A stretch of 57,500 nucleotides of DNA from Mesostigma viride (taxonomy: Eukaryota > Streptophyta > Mesostigmatophyceae > Mesostigmatales > Mesostigmataceae): positions 1-57,500 of the forward strand of contig RPFO01002096.1 of the NCBI GenBank assembly GCA_009746045.1, written 5' to 3'. Under the pieces are notes generated by a model, which saw only the letters and a program-made list of their open reading frames with translations, did not search any database and was not told where the DNA came from. Positions within the stretch are counted from its first letter, which is position 1. Each line of letters starts with the position of its first letter. This document shows, in pieces, positions 14,501 through 23,597 of this stretch. Made by a program: the position numbers and the translations under genes.

Positions 14501-16626
14501 ACCTACATGGTTGGCATTTATGTAACCTGAATCCTCTCATTAAGAAAATGAAGAGGATTCAGGCTCCATTGGTGTCATCATGGCTGGCCTACGTACATGG
14601 ATGTCAAGGAATAGTAAATGATGAGGATTCAGGCTCCCATGGTGTCATCATGGCCCGTCTACGTACATGGATGTCAAGGAATAGTAAATGATGAGGATTC
14701 AGGCTCCCATGGGGTCATCATGGCTTGTCTACGTACATGGTTGGCATTTATGTAATTAACGAGGAGGATTCAGGCTCCATTGGTGTCATCATGGCTGGCC
14801 TACGTACATGGATGTCAAGGAATAGTAAATGATGAGGATTCAGGCTCCCATGGTGTCATCATGGCTTGTCTACGTACATGGTTGGCATTTATGTAATTAA
14901 TGAGGAGGATTCAGGCTCCCATGGTGTCTCCATGGCTGGCCTACGTACATGGATGTCAAGGAATAGTAAATGATGAGGATTCAGGCTCCCATGGTGTCAT
15001 CATGGCCTGTCTACGTACATGGATGGCATGTATGTAATTAATGATGAGGATTCAGGCTCCCATGGTGTCATCATGGCTTGTCTACGTACATGGTTGGCAT
15101 TTATGTAATTAATGAGGAGGATTCAGGCTCCCATGGTGTCATCATGGCTTGTCTACGTACATGGTTGGCATTTATGTAATTAATGATGAGGATTCAGGCT
15201 CCCATGGTGTCTCCATGGCTGGCCTACGTACATGGATGTCAAGGAATAGTAAATGATAAGGATTCAGGCTCCCATGGTGTCATCATGGCCCGTCTACGTA
15301 CATGGATGGCATTTATGTAATTAATGATGAGGATTCAGGCTCCCATGGGGTCATCATGGCTTGTCTACGTACATGGTTGGCATTTATGTAATTAATGAGG
15401 AGGATTCAGGCTCCCATGGTGTCTCCATGGCTGGCCTACGTACATGGATGTCAAGGAATAGTAAATGATGAGGATTCAGGCTCCCATGGTGTCATCATGG
15501 CCTGTCTACGTACATGGATGGCATGTATGTAATTAATGATGAGGATTCAGGCTCCCATGGTGTCATCATGGCTTGTCTACGTACATGGTTGGCATTTATG
15601 TAATTAATGAGGAGGATTCAGGCTCCCATGGTGTCATCATGGCTTGTCTACGTACATGGTTGGCATTTATGTAATTAATGATGAGGATTCAGGCTCCCAT
15701 GGTGTCTCCATGGCTGGCCTACGTACATGGATGTCAAGGAATAGTAAATGATGAGGATTCAGGCTCCCATGGTGTCATCATGGCCCGTGTACGTACATGG
15801 ATGGCATGTATGTAATTAATGAGGAGGATTCAGGCTCCCATGGTGTCATCATGGCTGGCCTACGTACATGGATGTCAAAGAAAAAGAAATGATGAGGATT
15901 CAGGCTCCCATGGTGTCATCATGGCTGGCCTACGTACATGGATGTCTCATAAAATAAATGATGAGGATTCAGGCTCCCATGGTGTCATCATGGCTTGTCT
16001 ACCTACATTGTTGGCATGTATGTAATTAATGATGAGGATTCAGGCTCCCATGGTGTCTCCATGGCTGGCCTACGTACATGGTTGGCATTTATGTAATTAA
16101 TGATGAGGATTCAGGCTCCCATGGTGTCATCATGGCCCGTCTACGTACATGGATGGCATTTATGTAATTAATGATGAGGATTCAGGCTCCCATGGTGTCA
16201 TCATGGCTTGTCTACGTACATGGTTGGCATTTATGTAATTAATGAGGAGGATTCAGGCTCCCATGGTGTCATCATGGCCCGTCTACTTACATGGATGGCA
16301 TTTATGTAATTAATGATGAGGATTCAGGCTCCCATGGGGTCATCATGGCTTGTCTACGTACATGGTTGGCATTTATGTAATTAATGAGGAGGATTCAGGC
16401 TCCCATGGTGTCTCCATGGCTGGCCTACGTACATGGATGTCAAGGAATAGTAAATGATGAGGATTCAGGCTCCCATGGTGTCATCATGGCCCGTCTACGT
16501 ACATGGATGGCATTTATGTAATTAATGATGAGGATTCAGGCTCCCATGGGGTCATCATGGCTTGTCTACGTACATGGTTGGCATTTATGTAATTAATGAG
16601 GAGGATTCAGGCTCCCATGGTGTCTC
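5548..16626 (+). repeat. 70/71-bp satellite with higher-order blocks
   Basis: About 155 head-to-tail units, each with the core TGATGAGGATTCAGGCTCCC and a variable 20-bp tail (for example GGCATTTATGTAATTA, GTCAAGGAATAGTAA or GTCTCATAAAATAA). Unit variants recur in long blocks. Roughly 7,963-9,120 matches 12,586-13,743 at a shift of 4,623 bp, and roughly 10,190-12,030 matches 13,823-15,660 at a shift of 3,633 bp. Open frames with NDEDSGSHGV-type repeats are by-products of the period. Confidence 0.92.
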
Positions 16627-17367
16627 TGTCAAATATCTAGCGATGTTTCTCTACTTTTGTCACGCATTATGTTATCACGCATTATATGCGGGGAAAATTG
16701 ACGCCGTCAGCTAGGTGTTTATTTACACGACTTGTTGTTGGGTTTGCATCCACAATTGCACCCACAGGTCGTTGACTAGTTTAATATCATATACAATGTT
16801 TGAGTGTACTAAAATCCGAATGATGTTGCTCGGAAAACAGCAAGCGTTACCTGTCAGCACCGTTACAGGTGCCGTAATTTACATCGGCTCTCTCCGGATC
16901 AGATCAGGTCCGCAGTTTGTGGTGCCGCCCTGGAGGCGATAGGACTTTGAGCCTATCAGACCACACACACAATGTACCATGATGTGGACAATAGATTACA
17001 GGCTGCAAAGTCGTTATTATCTAGTGTTCTTTCCGTGGTTGTAGAGACGCTAAGCTGCAGTGCCGTCAGATGTAAATCAACGGTGCATAATGCATTAGCC
17101 GCCACTACTTTGTGTTCCTAGAGTTGTTTGCTTGCCTAGCCGTGTGTGGCCCCGACCCAGTGTTGGTCGTGTGACCCTGCCCAGTGTTGGCATTGTCATT
17201 TGCCCTGGCCCAGTGTTGGCTATGGTAGACTGCGCCCAGTGTTGGCCGCACCGTGTTTTCCACTCTCAGTAAACGTATTTTAATACAAGAAGTCTTTTCC
17301 ATACACTTGTGCAATATCTGGGTCATAACAGGCAAAAGATCTTTCCTCCGAGCCCCGGTTTCTGACA
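16627..17367 (+). repeat. 5' LTR
   Basis: Starts TGTC and ends GACA, a TG...CA pair with a 4-bp inverted repeat. It carries four CCCAGTGTTGG motifs at 17,156, 17,180, 17,209 and 17,235, spaced 24-29 bp apart, possibly regulatory. Confidence 0.85.
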
Positions 17368-17381
17368 TGGTATCGAGTAGC
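17368..17381 (+). promoter_or_regulatory. Primer-binding site
   Basis: TGGTATCGAGTAG begins directly after the LTR. The first seven bases match the usual TGGTATC start of initiator-methionine tRNA primer sites in Copia elements. The rest is diverged. Confidence 0.55.
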
Positions 17382-17386
17382 GAGTG

Positions 17387-17785
17387 ATGCCTATGAACCC
17401 ATATTTTCCAATTCCCAACGACCGCAACCTGAGATCTGGAATTGAGCTTTTTCAATTTCCCGAAGAATCTTGCCCAGACTACCTCGCAAGAGCAAATCTG
17501 CTTTTTGCCCAAGTTGAAGACATCTTCCCGGGCGTGTTTCCTGAATCTGCCTACTGCCGCTGGCTCCTGCGTGGCATTCGACAAGAATTTTTCAACTGTG
17601 TGTGTTTCAGCGAACTTCCAGACTTTTCAATCAGAAATCTACAGGATCTGCTCGACAACAACGCAGTATCTCTGGAGAGATTAAATCACACTTTACTTCA
17701 CATTACAAATCTCCAACGCAATCAAGAACATGTCGGGAGGTGCGCCAGCTGTGGCACGAGAAGTCAAGGAGAGCAGCGTTCTTAG
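17387..17785 (+). CDS. Retrotransposon ORF1, gag-like, unknown function
   Basis: A 132-aa frame starting at the ATG at 17,387, 20 bp after the left LTR. It has ordinary protein composition with a block around ELFQFPEESCPDYLARANLL, a tryptophan/arginine segment (CRWLLRGIRQEFF) and a leucine-rich C-terminal part. This pattern recalls the first helices of retrotransposon capsid domains, but I do not recognise the family. It overlaps the start of the zinc-knuckle gag by 56 bp in another frame. A +1 shift in the overlap would fuse the two products, and independent translation is also possible. The overlap is seen; any frameshifting is inferred. Confidence 0.45.
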   Translation: MPMNPYFPIPNDRNLRSGIELFQFPEESCPDYLARANLLFAQVEDIFPGVFPESAYCRWLLRGIRQEFFNCVCFSELPDFSIRNLQDLLDNNAVSLERLNHTLLHITNLQRNQEHVGRCASCGTRSQGEQRS

Positions 17786-18614
17786 TGCTCTCAAGAATCT
17801 CAACTTTGATGGGAGCGACCCCAAGAAATTCACCGGATTCCGAATCAAGGCGGAAGGGCAATTCGACGCCCTCGGATATTCAGATGTACTAGCTGGAAAG
17901 GATCCGATCGTGGTAAAGCAGCAAAAAATTGGTTACGCTGCCCTGATTGCTGGCCTCGACGGCAACGCGCTACTGCATGCCGCTACGGCCCCCAACAAGT
18001 ATATGCACGAGGCGTGGACCGTCCTGGTTGACGTCTATGGACGTGACGAAACGACATCCACCCATCAGGCCGCGACACTTGAGGAACTGCTGTCAGCTGA
18101 GCAGATTCCCATGGATTCTGTTCCTGCAAATGTCAATCTCACCGAACGATTGTACCTGCAATATAATAAATTAAGCAACAATAAACTCCATGATTCCATC
18201 CTGGTGACATCACACCGCCGCAGACTTCCTGCCCAGTATGGCCCCGTCCTGGCGGCGTACAACCTTCCCCCCGACTTGACGTGGAAAGACTACAAGACCG
18301 CCGTCCTGAAAGTGGACGACCATCTGCGTGTGCACCGCGCGGCCCAAGCTGGCAGCTCAGATTCCAGTGCACCAGTGTATCATACTGCTGCCTGCCCCCA
18401 CTGTGCGGGTACTATCGACGAATCAGTCTTCCTCACCAAGGGTGGGAAAGTGCTGACCTGCAAGCACTGCCACCGTACCGGTCACACTGAGGATCGCTGC
18501 TGGTCCAAGAAGGCGGAGAACAAGTCCAAGAAACCTGAGGCGCACTTCACCATGGACGGCGAGCCACTGGCTGACGACGTGGCAGATGTTCCTGCTGGTT
18601 TTTTCATTGAGTAG
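17730..18614 (+). CDS. gag: Copia-type Gag polyprotein with zinc knuckle
   Basis: A 294-aa frame. Residues about 20-170 look like the Copia gag N-terminal and capsid region: LNFDGSDPKKFTGFRIKAEG, then a helical part with WTVLVDVYG and LYLQYNKLSN. A Cys pair (PHCAGT) comes near residue 220. Near residue 245 is a full CCHC knuckle CKHCHRTGHTEDRC, spacing C-2-C-4-H-4-C, the nucleic-acid-binding motif of Gag. The frame ends with a stop and no pol follows before the right LTR, so this element makes only the particle protein. It should package its own RNA and depend on reverse transcriptase and integrase from a related autonomous element. The frame is intact. Confidence 0.85.
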   Translation: MSGGAPAVAREVKESSVLSALKNLNFDGSDPKKFTGFRIKAEGQFDALGYSDVLAGKDPIVVKQQKIGYAALIAGLDGNALLHAATAPNKYMHEAWTVLVDVYGRDETTSTHQAATLEELLSAEQIPMDSVPANVNLTERLYLQYNKLSNNKLHDSILVTSHRRRLPAQYGPVLAAYNLPPDLTWKDYKTAVLKVDDHLRVHRAAQAGSSDSSAPVYHTAACPHCAGTIDESVFLTKGGKVLTCKHCHRTGHTEDRCWSKKAENKSKKPEAHFTMDGEPLADDVADVPAGFFIE

Positions 18615-18644
18615 CCGGAATACGTGACATGCAGTATGGGGGTG

Positions 18645-19384
18645 TGTCAAATATCTAGCGATGTTTCTCTACTTTTGTCACGCATTATGTTATCACGCAT
18701 TATATGCGGGGAAAATTGACGCCGTCAGCTAGGTGTTTATTTACACGACTTGTTGTTGGGTTTGCATCCCTATTAATTGCACCCACAGGTCGTTGACTAG
18801 TTTAATATCATATACAATGTTTGAGTGTACTAAAATCCGAATGATGTTGCTCGGAAAACAGCAAGCGTTACCTGTCAGCACCGTTACAGGTGCCGTAATT
18901 TACATCGGCTCTCTCCGGATCAGATCAGGTCCGCAGTTTGTGGTGCCGCCCTGGAGGCGATAGGACTTTGAGCCTATCAGACCACACACACAATGTACCA
19001 TGATGTGGACAATAGATTACAGGCTGCAAAGTCGTTATTATCTAGTGTTCTTTCCGTGGTTGTAGAGACGCTAAGCTGCAGTGCCGTCAGATGTAAATCA
19101 ACGGTGCATAATGCATTAGCCGCCACTACTTTGTGTTCCTAGAGTTGTTTGCTTGCCTAGCCGTGTGTGGCCCCGACCCAGTGTTGGTCGTGTGACCCTG
19201 CCCAGTGTTGGCATTGTCATTTGCCCTGGCCCAGTGTTGGCTATGGTAGACTGCGCCCAGTGTTGGCCGCACCGTGTTTTCCACTCTCAGTAAACGTATT
19301 TTAATACAAGAAGTCTTTTCCATACACTTGTGCAATATCTGGGTCATAACAGGCAAAAGATCTTTCCTCCGAGCCCCGGTTTCT
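18645..19384 (+). repeat. 3' LTR, missing its last bases
   Basis: Matches the 5' LTR from TGTCAAAT to GGTTTCT but lacks the terminal GACA. It differs at the CATCC[CTATTA]ATTGC indel. The four CCCAGTGTTGG motifs are kept. Confidence 0.85.
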
Positions 19385-19429
19385 TGTCATTGTTATATAC
19401 AATGTTTATATAACAGACATTATATGACA
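19385..19429. other. 45-bp filler at the right LTR edge
   Basis: An AT-rich segment with the inverted pair TGTTATATA/TATATAACA separates the truncated LTR from satellite sequence. It belongs to neither. It looks like repair filler or a small secondary rearrangement. Confidence 0.5.
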
Positions 19430-19864
19430 TCATGGCTGGCCTACGTACATGGATGTCAAGGAATAGTAAATGATGAGGATTCAGGCTCCCATGGTGTCAT
19501 CATGGCCTGTCTACGTACATGGATGGCATGTATGTAATTAATGATGAGGATTCAGGCTCCCATGGGGTCATCATGGCTTGTCTACGTACATGGATGGCAT
19601 GTATGTAATTAATGATGAGGATTCAGGCTCCATTGGTGTCATCATGGCTGGCCTACGTATGTACATGGATGTCAAAGAAAAAAAAAATGATGAGGATTCA
19701 GGCTCCCATGGTGTCATCATTGCCCGTGTATGTACATGGTTGCCATTTATGTAATTAATGATGAGGATTCAGGCTCCATTGGTGTCATCATTGCCCGTGT
19801 ATGTACATGGTTGGCATTTATGTATGTAATTAATGATGAGGATTCAGGCTCCATTGGTGTCATC
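19430..19864 (+). repeat. 70/71-bp satellite, distal block
   Basis: About six units continuing the array after the LTR element. Several match units at 12,360-12,720. The block ends abruptly in GTGTCATCATG, where the right-arm minisatellite begins. Confidence 0.9.
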
Positions 19865-20585
19865 ATGCGTGGGTGTGGGGGTGGGCTGGCATGCACGTGT
19901 GGGTGTGGGGGTGGGCTGGCATGCATGCGTGGGTGTGGGGTTGGGCTAGCCTGCATGCGTGGGTGTGGGGGGGGCTGGCATGCATGCGTGGGTGTGTGTG
20001 GGGGGCTAGCATGCATGCGTAAGTGTGGGGGGGGCTGGCATGCATGCGTGGGTGTGGGGGGGGCTGGCATGCATGCGTGGGTGTGTGTGGGGGGCTAGCA
20101 TGCATGCGTAAGTGTGGGGGGGGCTGGCATGCATGCGTGGGTGTGTATGGGGGCTGGCATGCATGCGTGGGTGTGTGTGGGGGGCTAGCATGCATGCGTG
20201 GGTGTGTGGGGGGGCTGTCATGCATGCGTGGGTGTGTGTGGGGGCTGGCATCCATGCGTGGGTGTGTGGGGGGCTAGCATGCATGCGTGGGTGTGGGGGT
20301 GGGCTAGCATGCATGCGTGGGTGTGGGGGGGGCGGTCATGCATGCGTGGGTGTGTGGGGGGGCTGGCATGCATGCGTGGGTGTGTGGGGGGGCTAGCATG
20401 CATGCGTGGGTGTGGGGGTGGGCTAGCATGCATGCGTGGGTGTGAGTGTGGGCTAGCATGCATGCGTGGGTGTGGGGGGGGCTAGCATGCATGCGTGGGT
20501 GTGGGGGGGCCGGGGCCGGGGCTAGCATGCATGCGTGGGTGTGGGGGTGGGCTAGCATGCATGCGTGGGTGTGGGGGGGGCTAGC
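19865..20585. repeat. 30-bp minisatellite, right arm (inverted)
   Basis: About 24 copies of the left-arm unit in reverse orientation. The order of variant units mirrors that of the left arm, including a GGCCGGGGCCGGGG variant near 20,510. This shows the whole array was duplicated as a block. Confidence 0.9.
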
Positions 20586-20801
20586 ACGCCCCACCCCTCC
20601 ATCGGCACAGCCAGCCTTGTGAGTCTACCCTTAACAACAAGGCTGGTAGGACGACACGCCTGAGCAGCATATGTCATGCCTATCTCAGGCTAATAATGTG
20701 TGATTTTGTGCCAACAACCAAGTTGTTCCACCCAACAACACATTATAAACCCTCTTCCAAAATGCCCAACAAGCCGGACACGTGGAGGACCACACACGCA
20801 G

Positions 20802-20810
20802 TATATAAAG
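20802..20810 (+). promoter_or_regulatory. Outward-facing TATA-like box, right arm
   Basis: TATATAAAG, mirrored in the left arm at 3,227-3,235. It faces the outer end of the element. Confidence 0.4.
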
Positions 20811-21797
20811 AGAAAATAAGCTGACTTTTTATCCAGCCAACCTGTGGCTAGCTGCTCTGGTTAGCATGACAAATGCTAACATTTACTCAGTGGGAAAGGT
20901 GAAGAGACCATTGGAACAGCCTACCTGACGCATGTGCCACCAAAGCATTGTGTCCCGCAAAATGCACACTGCCTCCTTTCTAACAAGCACGAGCCGCTCT
21001 CTTTAGGAGACAGGTGCCAGCTCGTCAGTGTCTGGGGAAAATGATGCCGCTGCTTAGGAAGACCGCGTGAATTTCCTCGAACACAACTGTCTATAAAGCA
21101 AAAGAAATTTCAGAGAAGCATGGAAATAAAAGCATTACACCTTCCCGACAGGTTGCGGGCCACGCGCTGCAGAAAGCCAGCCACGTCACAGACGATTAAC
21201 TAGCTAAAAGACACCCAGGAATCCAGCGATGCAGCGCCAGGACCCGCAACTTTCTGGCTGCATCTGGCCGGAAAGAAGGCAAAAAGCTTACGCTCAACGA
21301 GGTAAGAAAGCAGGAAAACGCAAGCTTAAGACGTTTAACACAAGAACGTACCATAACGGGCATTTATTCGTGCCCAGGCGCACAAGAAAGTCCACCCTTT
21401 CATGGAGTGGTTGGGCAGTACGCATCGCGCAGGGCTAATGTTATCTTACCGCAAAATGACGGGAAAGGTAAAGATAGCAGCGGGAATTTTTACGGCTTTA
21501 GAAACATCATTAAACTAGCTTTCCTTACGACCATCAAAACTGGCAACAATCGACAATCAACCCGGCAGGCATCCAATATACTTTATTCATCCCGACAGAA
21601 ATTCAGGCCGGACCCCCCCTGCCGATGGCAAAGAAAAAAAGCCCGCGACATTATAGATCGCAACCATCCCGCCATAAATTAGAATCAGTAACTAATTTTC
21701 TCCAACAATCGAGCATTTCTGCTTTCCGCGTGCCAGATTTGTCACGTTTCGTCTAAAGGCAGTCGCCATGGCCCCTACCGCAAGGGGTGCGCGCACC

Positions 21798-22437
21798 ATG
21801 CCGACATAGCTTTTGGGCCTCAATTTGCACCGAAATTTGGTCCGTACCGTCCAGCTCAGTCGGATTATGTATGTGGATCGGCCGTGTTGGTTGCATACGC
21901 AGGTATATTAATTCTTGCATTCGCCCCGGACCTTCCCCAGGACAGGTCAGGATATAACAATAATTCTTGCATTCGCCCCCGCCCTTTCCTATGGCCTGGT
22001 CAGGTTTGGGCGCGACGCCACTAGCGCGGCGCCCGCGACAGAGTGGCCAGGCTCGAGCACGTTTTCTGGATCCCAAGCACCGGATTGGACACTGTCCGAG
22101 GACTGGACAGGAATTGGCTGACCAATCGGATGCTTGCTCGTCGTCTCCAAAAACATATATAAAGAGCCAAATCGCGCGAACTACGCAAGGATCCTTTAAG
22201 CAGCGTTACTCTGCCGAAATGTCAACCTAGGCCGGTCAAGTGACGCCGAGGTGTTCACCGATAGTTCAGGTCAGCCACAGCGCGCCTTCGAATGTAGGCA
22301 CGGTCGCATTTTTTTTTAGGAAATGTAGAATTGTTGTCGACCAGCTACCAACGCCCGACCGGACCCATACAACGGAAACATCAAGGCGATGTGATGTAGG
22401 TGTGTCTGATATGTCATTAATACACAGAGCATCGTGA
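21798..22437. other. Unassigned sequence with a 49-bp spaced repeat
   Basis: ATTCTTGCATTCGCCCC occurs at about 21,912 and again about 49 bp later. A TATATAAAGAG motif lies near 22,156. No gene or known element was identified. Confidence 0.4.
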
Positions 22438-22572
22438 ATATAATATATAATATAAATTATATAATATACTATAATTAATATATAATTTTAATTTTATGTT
22501 AATTTTAATGTTATTTCATATAACATAATATAGCATAATATAATATAATATAATATAATATTATATAAAGTA
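22438..22572. repeat. AT-rich TATAATA low-complexity tract
   Basis: Almost pure A/T sequence made of imperfect TATAATA repeats. It is unlike its surroundings in base composition. No coding role. Confidence 0.7.
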
Positions 22573-22894
22573 GTATATAAAAAATTAAAATGTAAAAGAA
22601 AAATATCTACCTTATTGGGGTTTAATGTTCCTTTCCAGTTCAGCATAAGTACACTCTTGAGTGTGTGCAATGTTTGGTTATACGCCATTGTCTTAAAATA
22701 GCAACCAATGTAAACCTCCGTCCTAACCACATTTGGATACAATAAAGACATTGATGCCTGACACATAGCATTCATTGCTTGAAATACCATGCATATTTTG
22801 TGTCAATGTTCTGCAGACCACAGCTTCAAGTGGGCATACTTCGCTTTCCTCAATATAATGGCGACATGGCATTTGGTGAAAGTGGTGAGTGCCA
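22573..22894. other. Unassigned sequence
   Basis: No gene, array or element was recognised. It precedes the 225-bp tandem repeats. Confidence 0.35.
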
Positions 22895-23460
22895 TGAAGT
22901 TGCGCCGGCCGTCGTTATCCATGACGAACTGAATGGGTTTCGTGCAAATCAAGTTTTTTGTTTTGGTGTTCCAGTTGCGCCGGCCGGCGTTTCCAATGGT
23001 ATCTTGCGCGCACTTGCAAAAGCTTGCACGCTTATCAACATTTTGTGTTGGTAAACATTTTATCACCTCTGGGATTTCCGCCTTCACTACCTGAGTTGCT
23101 TCTTTGTGGTTTTCAAATGCAACCGAGTTACGCCGGCCGTCGTTACTCATGACAAATTGTAGGGGTTTTGTGCAAATCACTTTTGTATGGTTTATGTACA
23201 TGCATCCAGTTGCGCCGGCCGGCGTTTCCAATGGTATCTTGCAGTTGCGCAATCAGGCCCCATTACCAAAAGTGTGTTTGTACATCTTTTTTACACCTGA
23301 AGGATTTCTGCCTGCATATCCTGAGTTGCTTCTTAATGGTTTTTAATTGCGCCCGAGTTACGCCGGCCGTCGTTATTAATGACAAACTGTATGTGTTTCA
23401 TAAAATCACTTTTGTATGGTTTACATGTATCCAGTTGCGCCGGCCGGCGTTATTAATGAC
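22895..23460. repeat. About 225-bp tandem repeat with CG-rich palindromes
   Basis: Two motifs alternate: GTTACGCCGGCCGTCGTT (at about 22,904, 23,128 and 23,355) and GTTGCGCCGGCCGGCGTT (at about 22,975, 23,212 and 23,434). The second holds the perfect palindrome CGCCGGCCGGCG. The unit is 224-227 bp with about 2.5 copies. The same motif type appears inside both introns of the downstream transposase-like gene. The repeats may therefore be part of that element, as intron or 5' sequence. Confidence 0.75.
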
Positions 23461-23597
23461 GCTTGTCGTTCTTGTTTGATGCCCATCGTTTTCGTCGTGT
23501 CTTTAATGGTGATTATTTATCATTACTCATCCTCAGGGCTTTCGGTGCCGCGGGATTAAGAGGCGAAAAAAATCAGCTGCCGTCTGACCAAAGTCTG

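Larger units (their letters stand above)
16627..19384 (+). mobile_element. Gag-only LTR retrotransposon (TR-GAG-like, Copia-type)
   Basis: Two near-identical LTRs of about 740 bp flank only 1.28 kb of internal sequence. A primer-binding site starting TGGTATCGAG follows the left LTR, similar to the initiator-Met PBS of Copia elements. A G-rich stretch precedes the right LTR. The interior encodes a gag with a zinc knuckle and a second upstream open frame. There is no protease, integrase, reverse transcriptase or RNase H, so the element is non-autonomous and needs a helper. The LTRs differ visibly only at one small indel near 16,752/18,770, suggesting recent insertion. It sits in the 70/71-bp satellite. 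No clean 5-bp target duplication is visible because the right edge is altered. Confidence 0.8.
2243..21797. mobile_element. 19.5-kb inverted structure with 1.93-kb terminal arms
   Basis: The sequence from 2,243 to 4,180 reappears as its reverse complement from 21,797 down to about 19,865, with scattered substitutions and small indels. Both outer ends begin GGTGCGCGCACCCCTTGCGG, itself containing a 12-bp palindrome, and homology stops there. The interior holds a 70/71-bp satellite that also reverses orientation near 5,547, and an LTR element inserted in it. The left arm is followed by about 260 bp of unique spacer that is missing on the right, so the structure is not a perfect palindrome. It may be a fold-back or Mutator-like element with long terminal inverted repeats, or a chromosomal inverted duplication. 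No transposase and no matching target-site duplication were found, so its mobility is inferred. Confidence 0.6.
19865..21797 (-). repeat. Right arm of the large inverted repeat
   Basis: Reverse complement of 2,243-4,180. It contains the inverted 30-bp minisatellite (19,865-20,585), a TATA box at 20,802 and the GC-rich terminus. Small differences from the left arm are scattered, for example GCTATCTTAGG on the left against GCAAGCTTAAG on the right. The arms are therefore not identical copies. Open frames at 21,229-21,682 (+) correspond to the left-arm frame but are broken differently. Confidence 0.8.

Noticed and set aside
4627-16025. Open frames with NDEDSGSHGVIMA-type repeats
   Set aside because: They follow the 70/71-bp satellite period; the same peptide appears in both orientations and breaks wherever the unit length changes.
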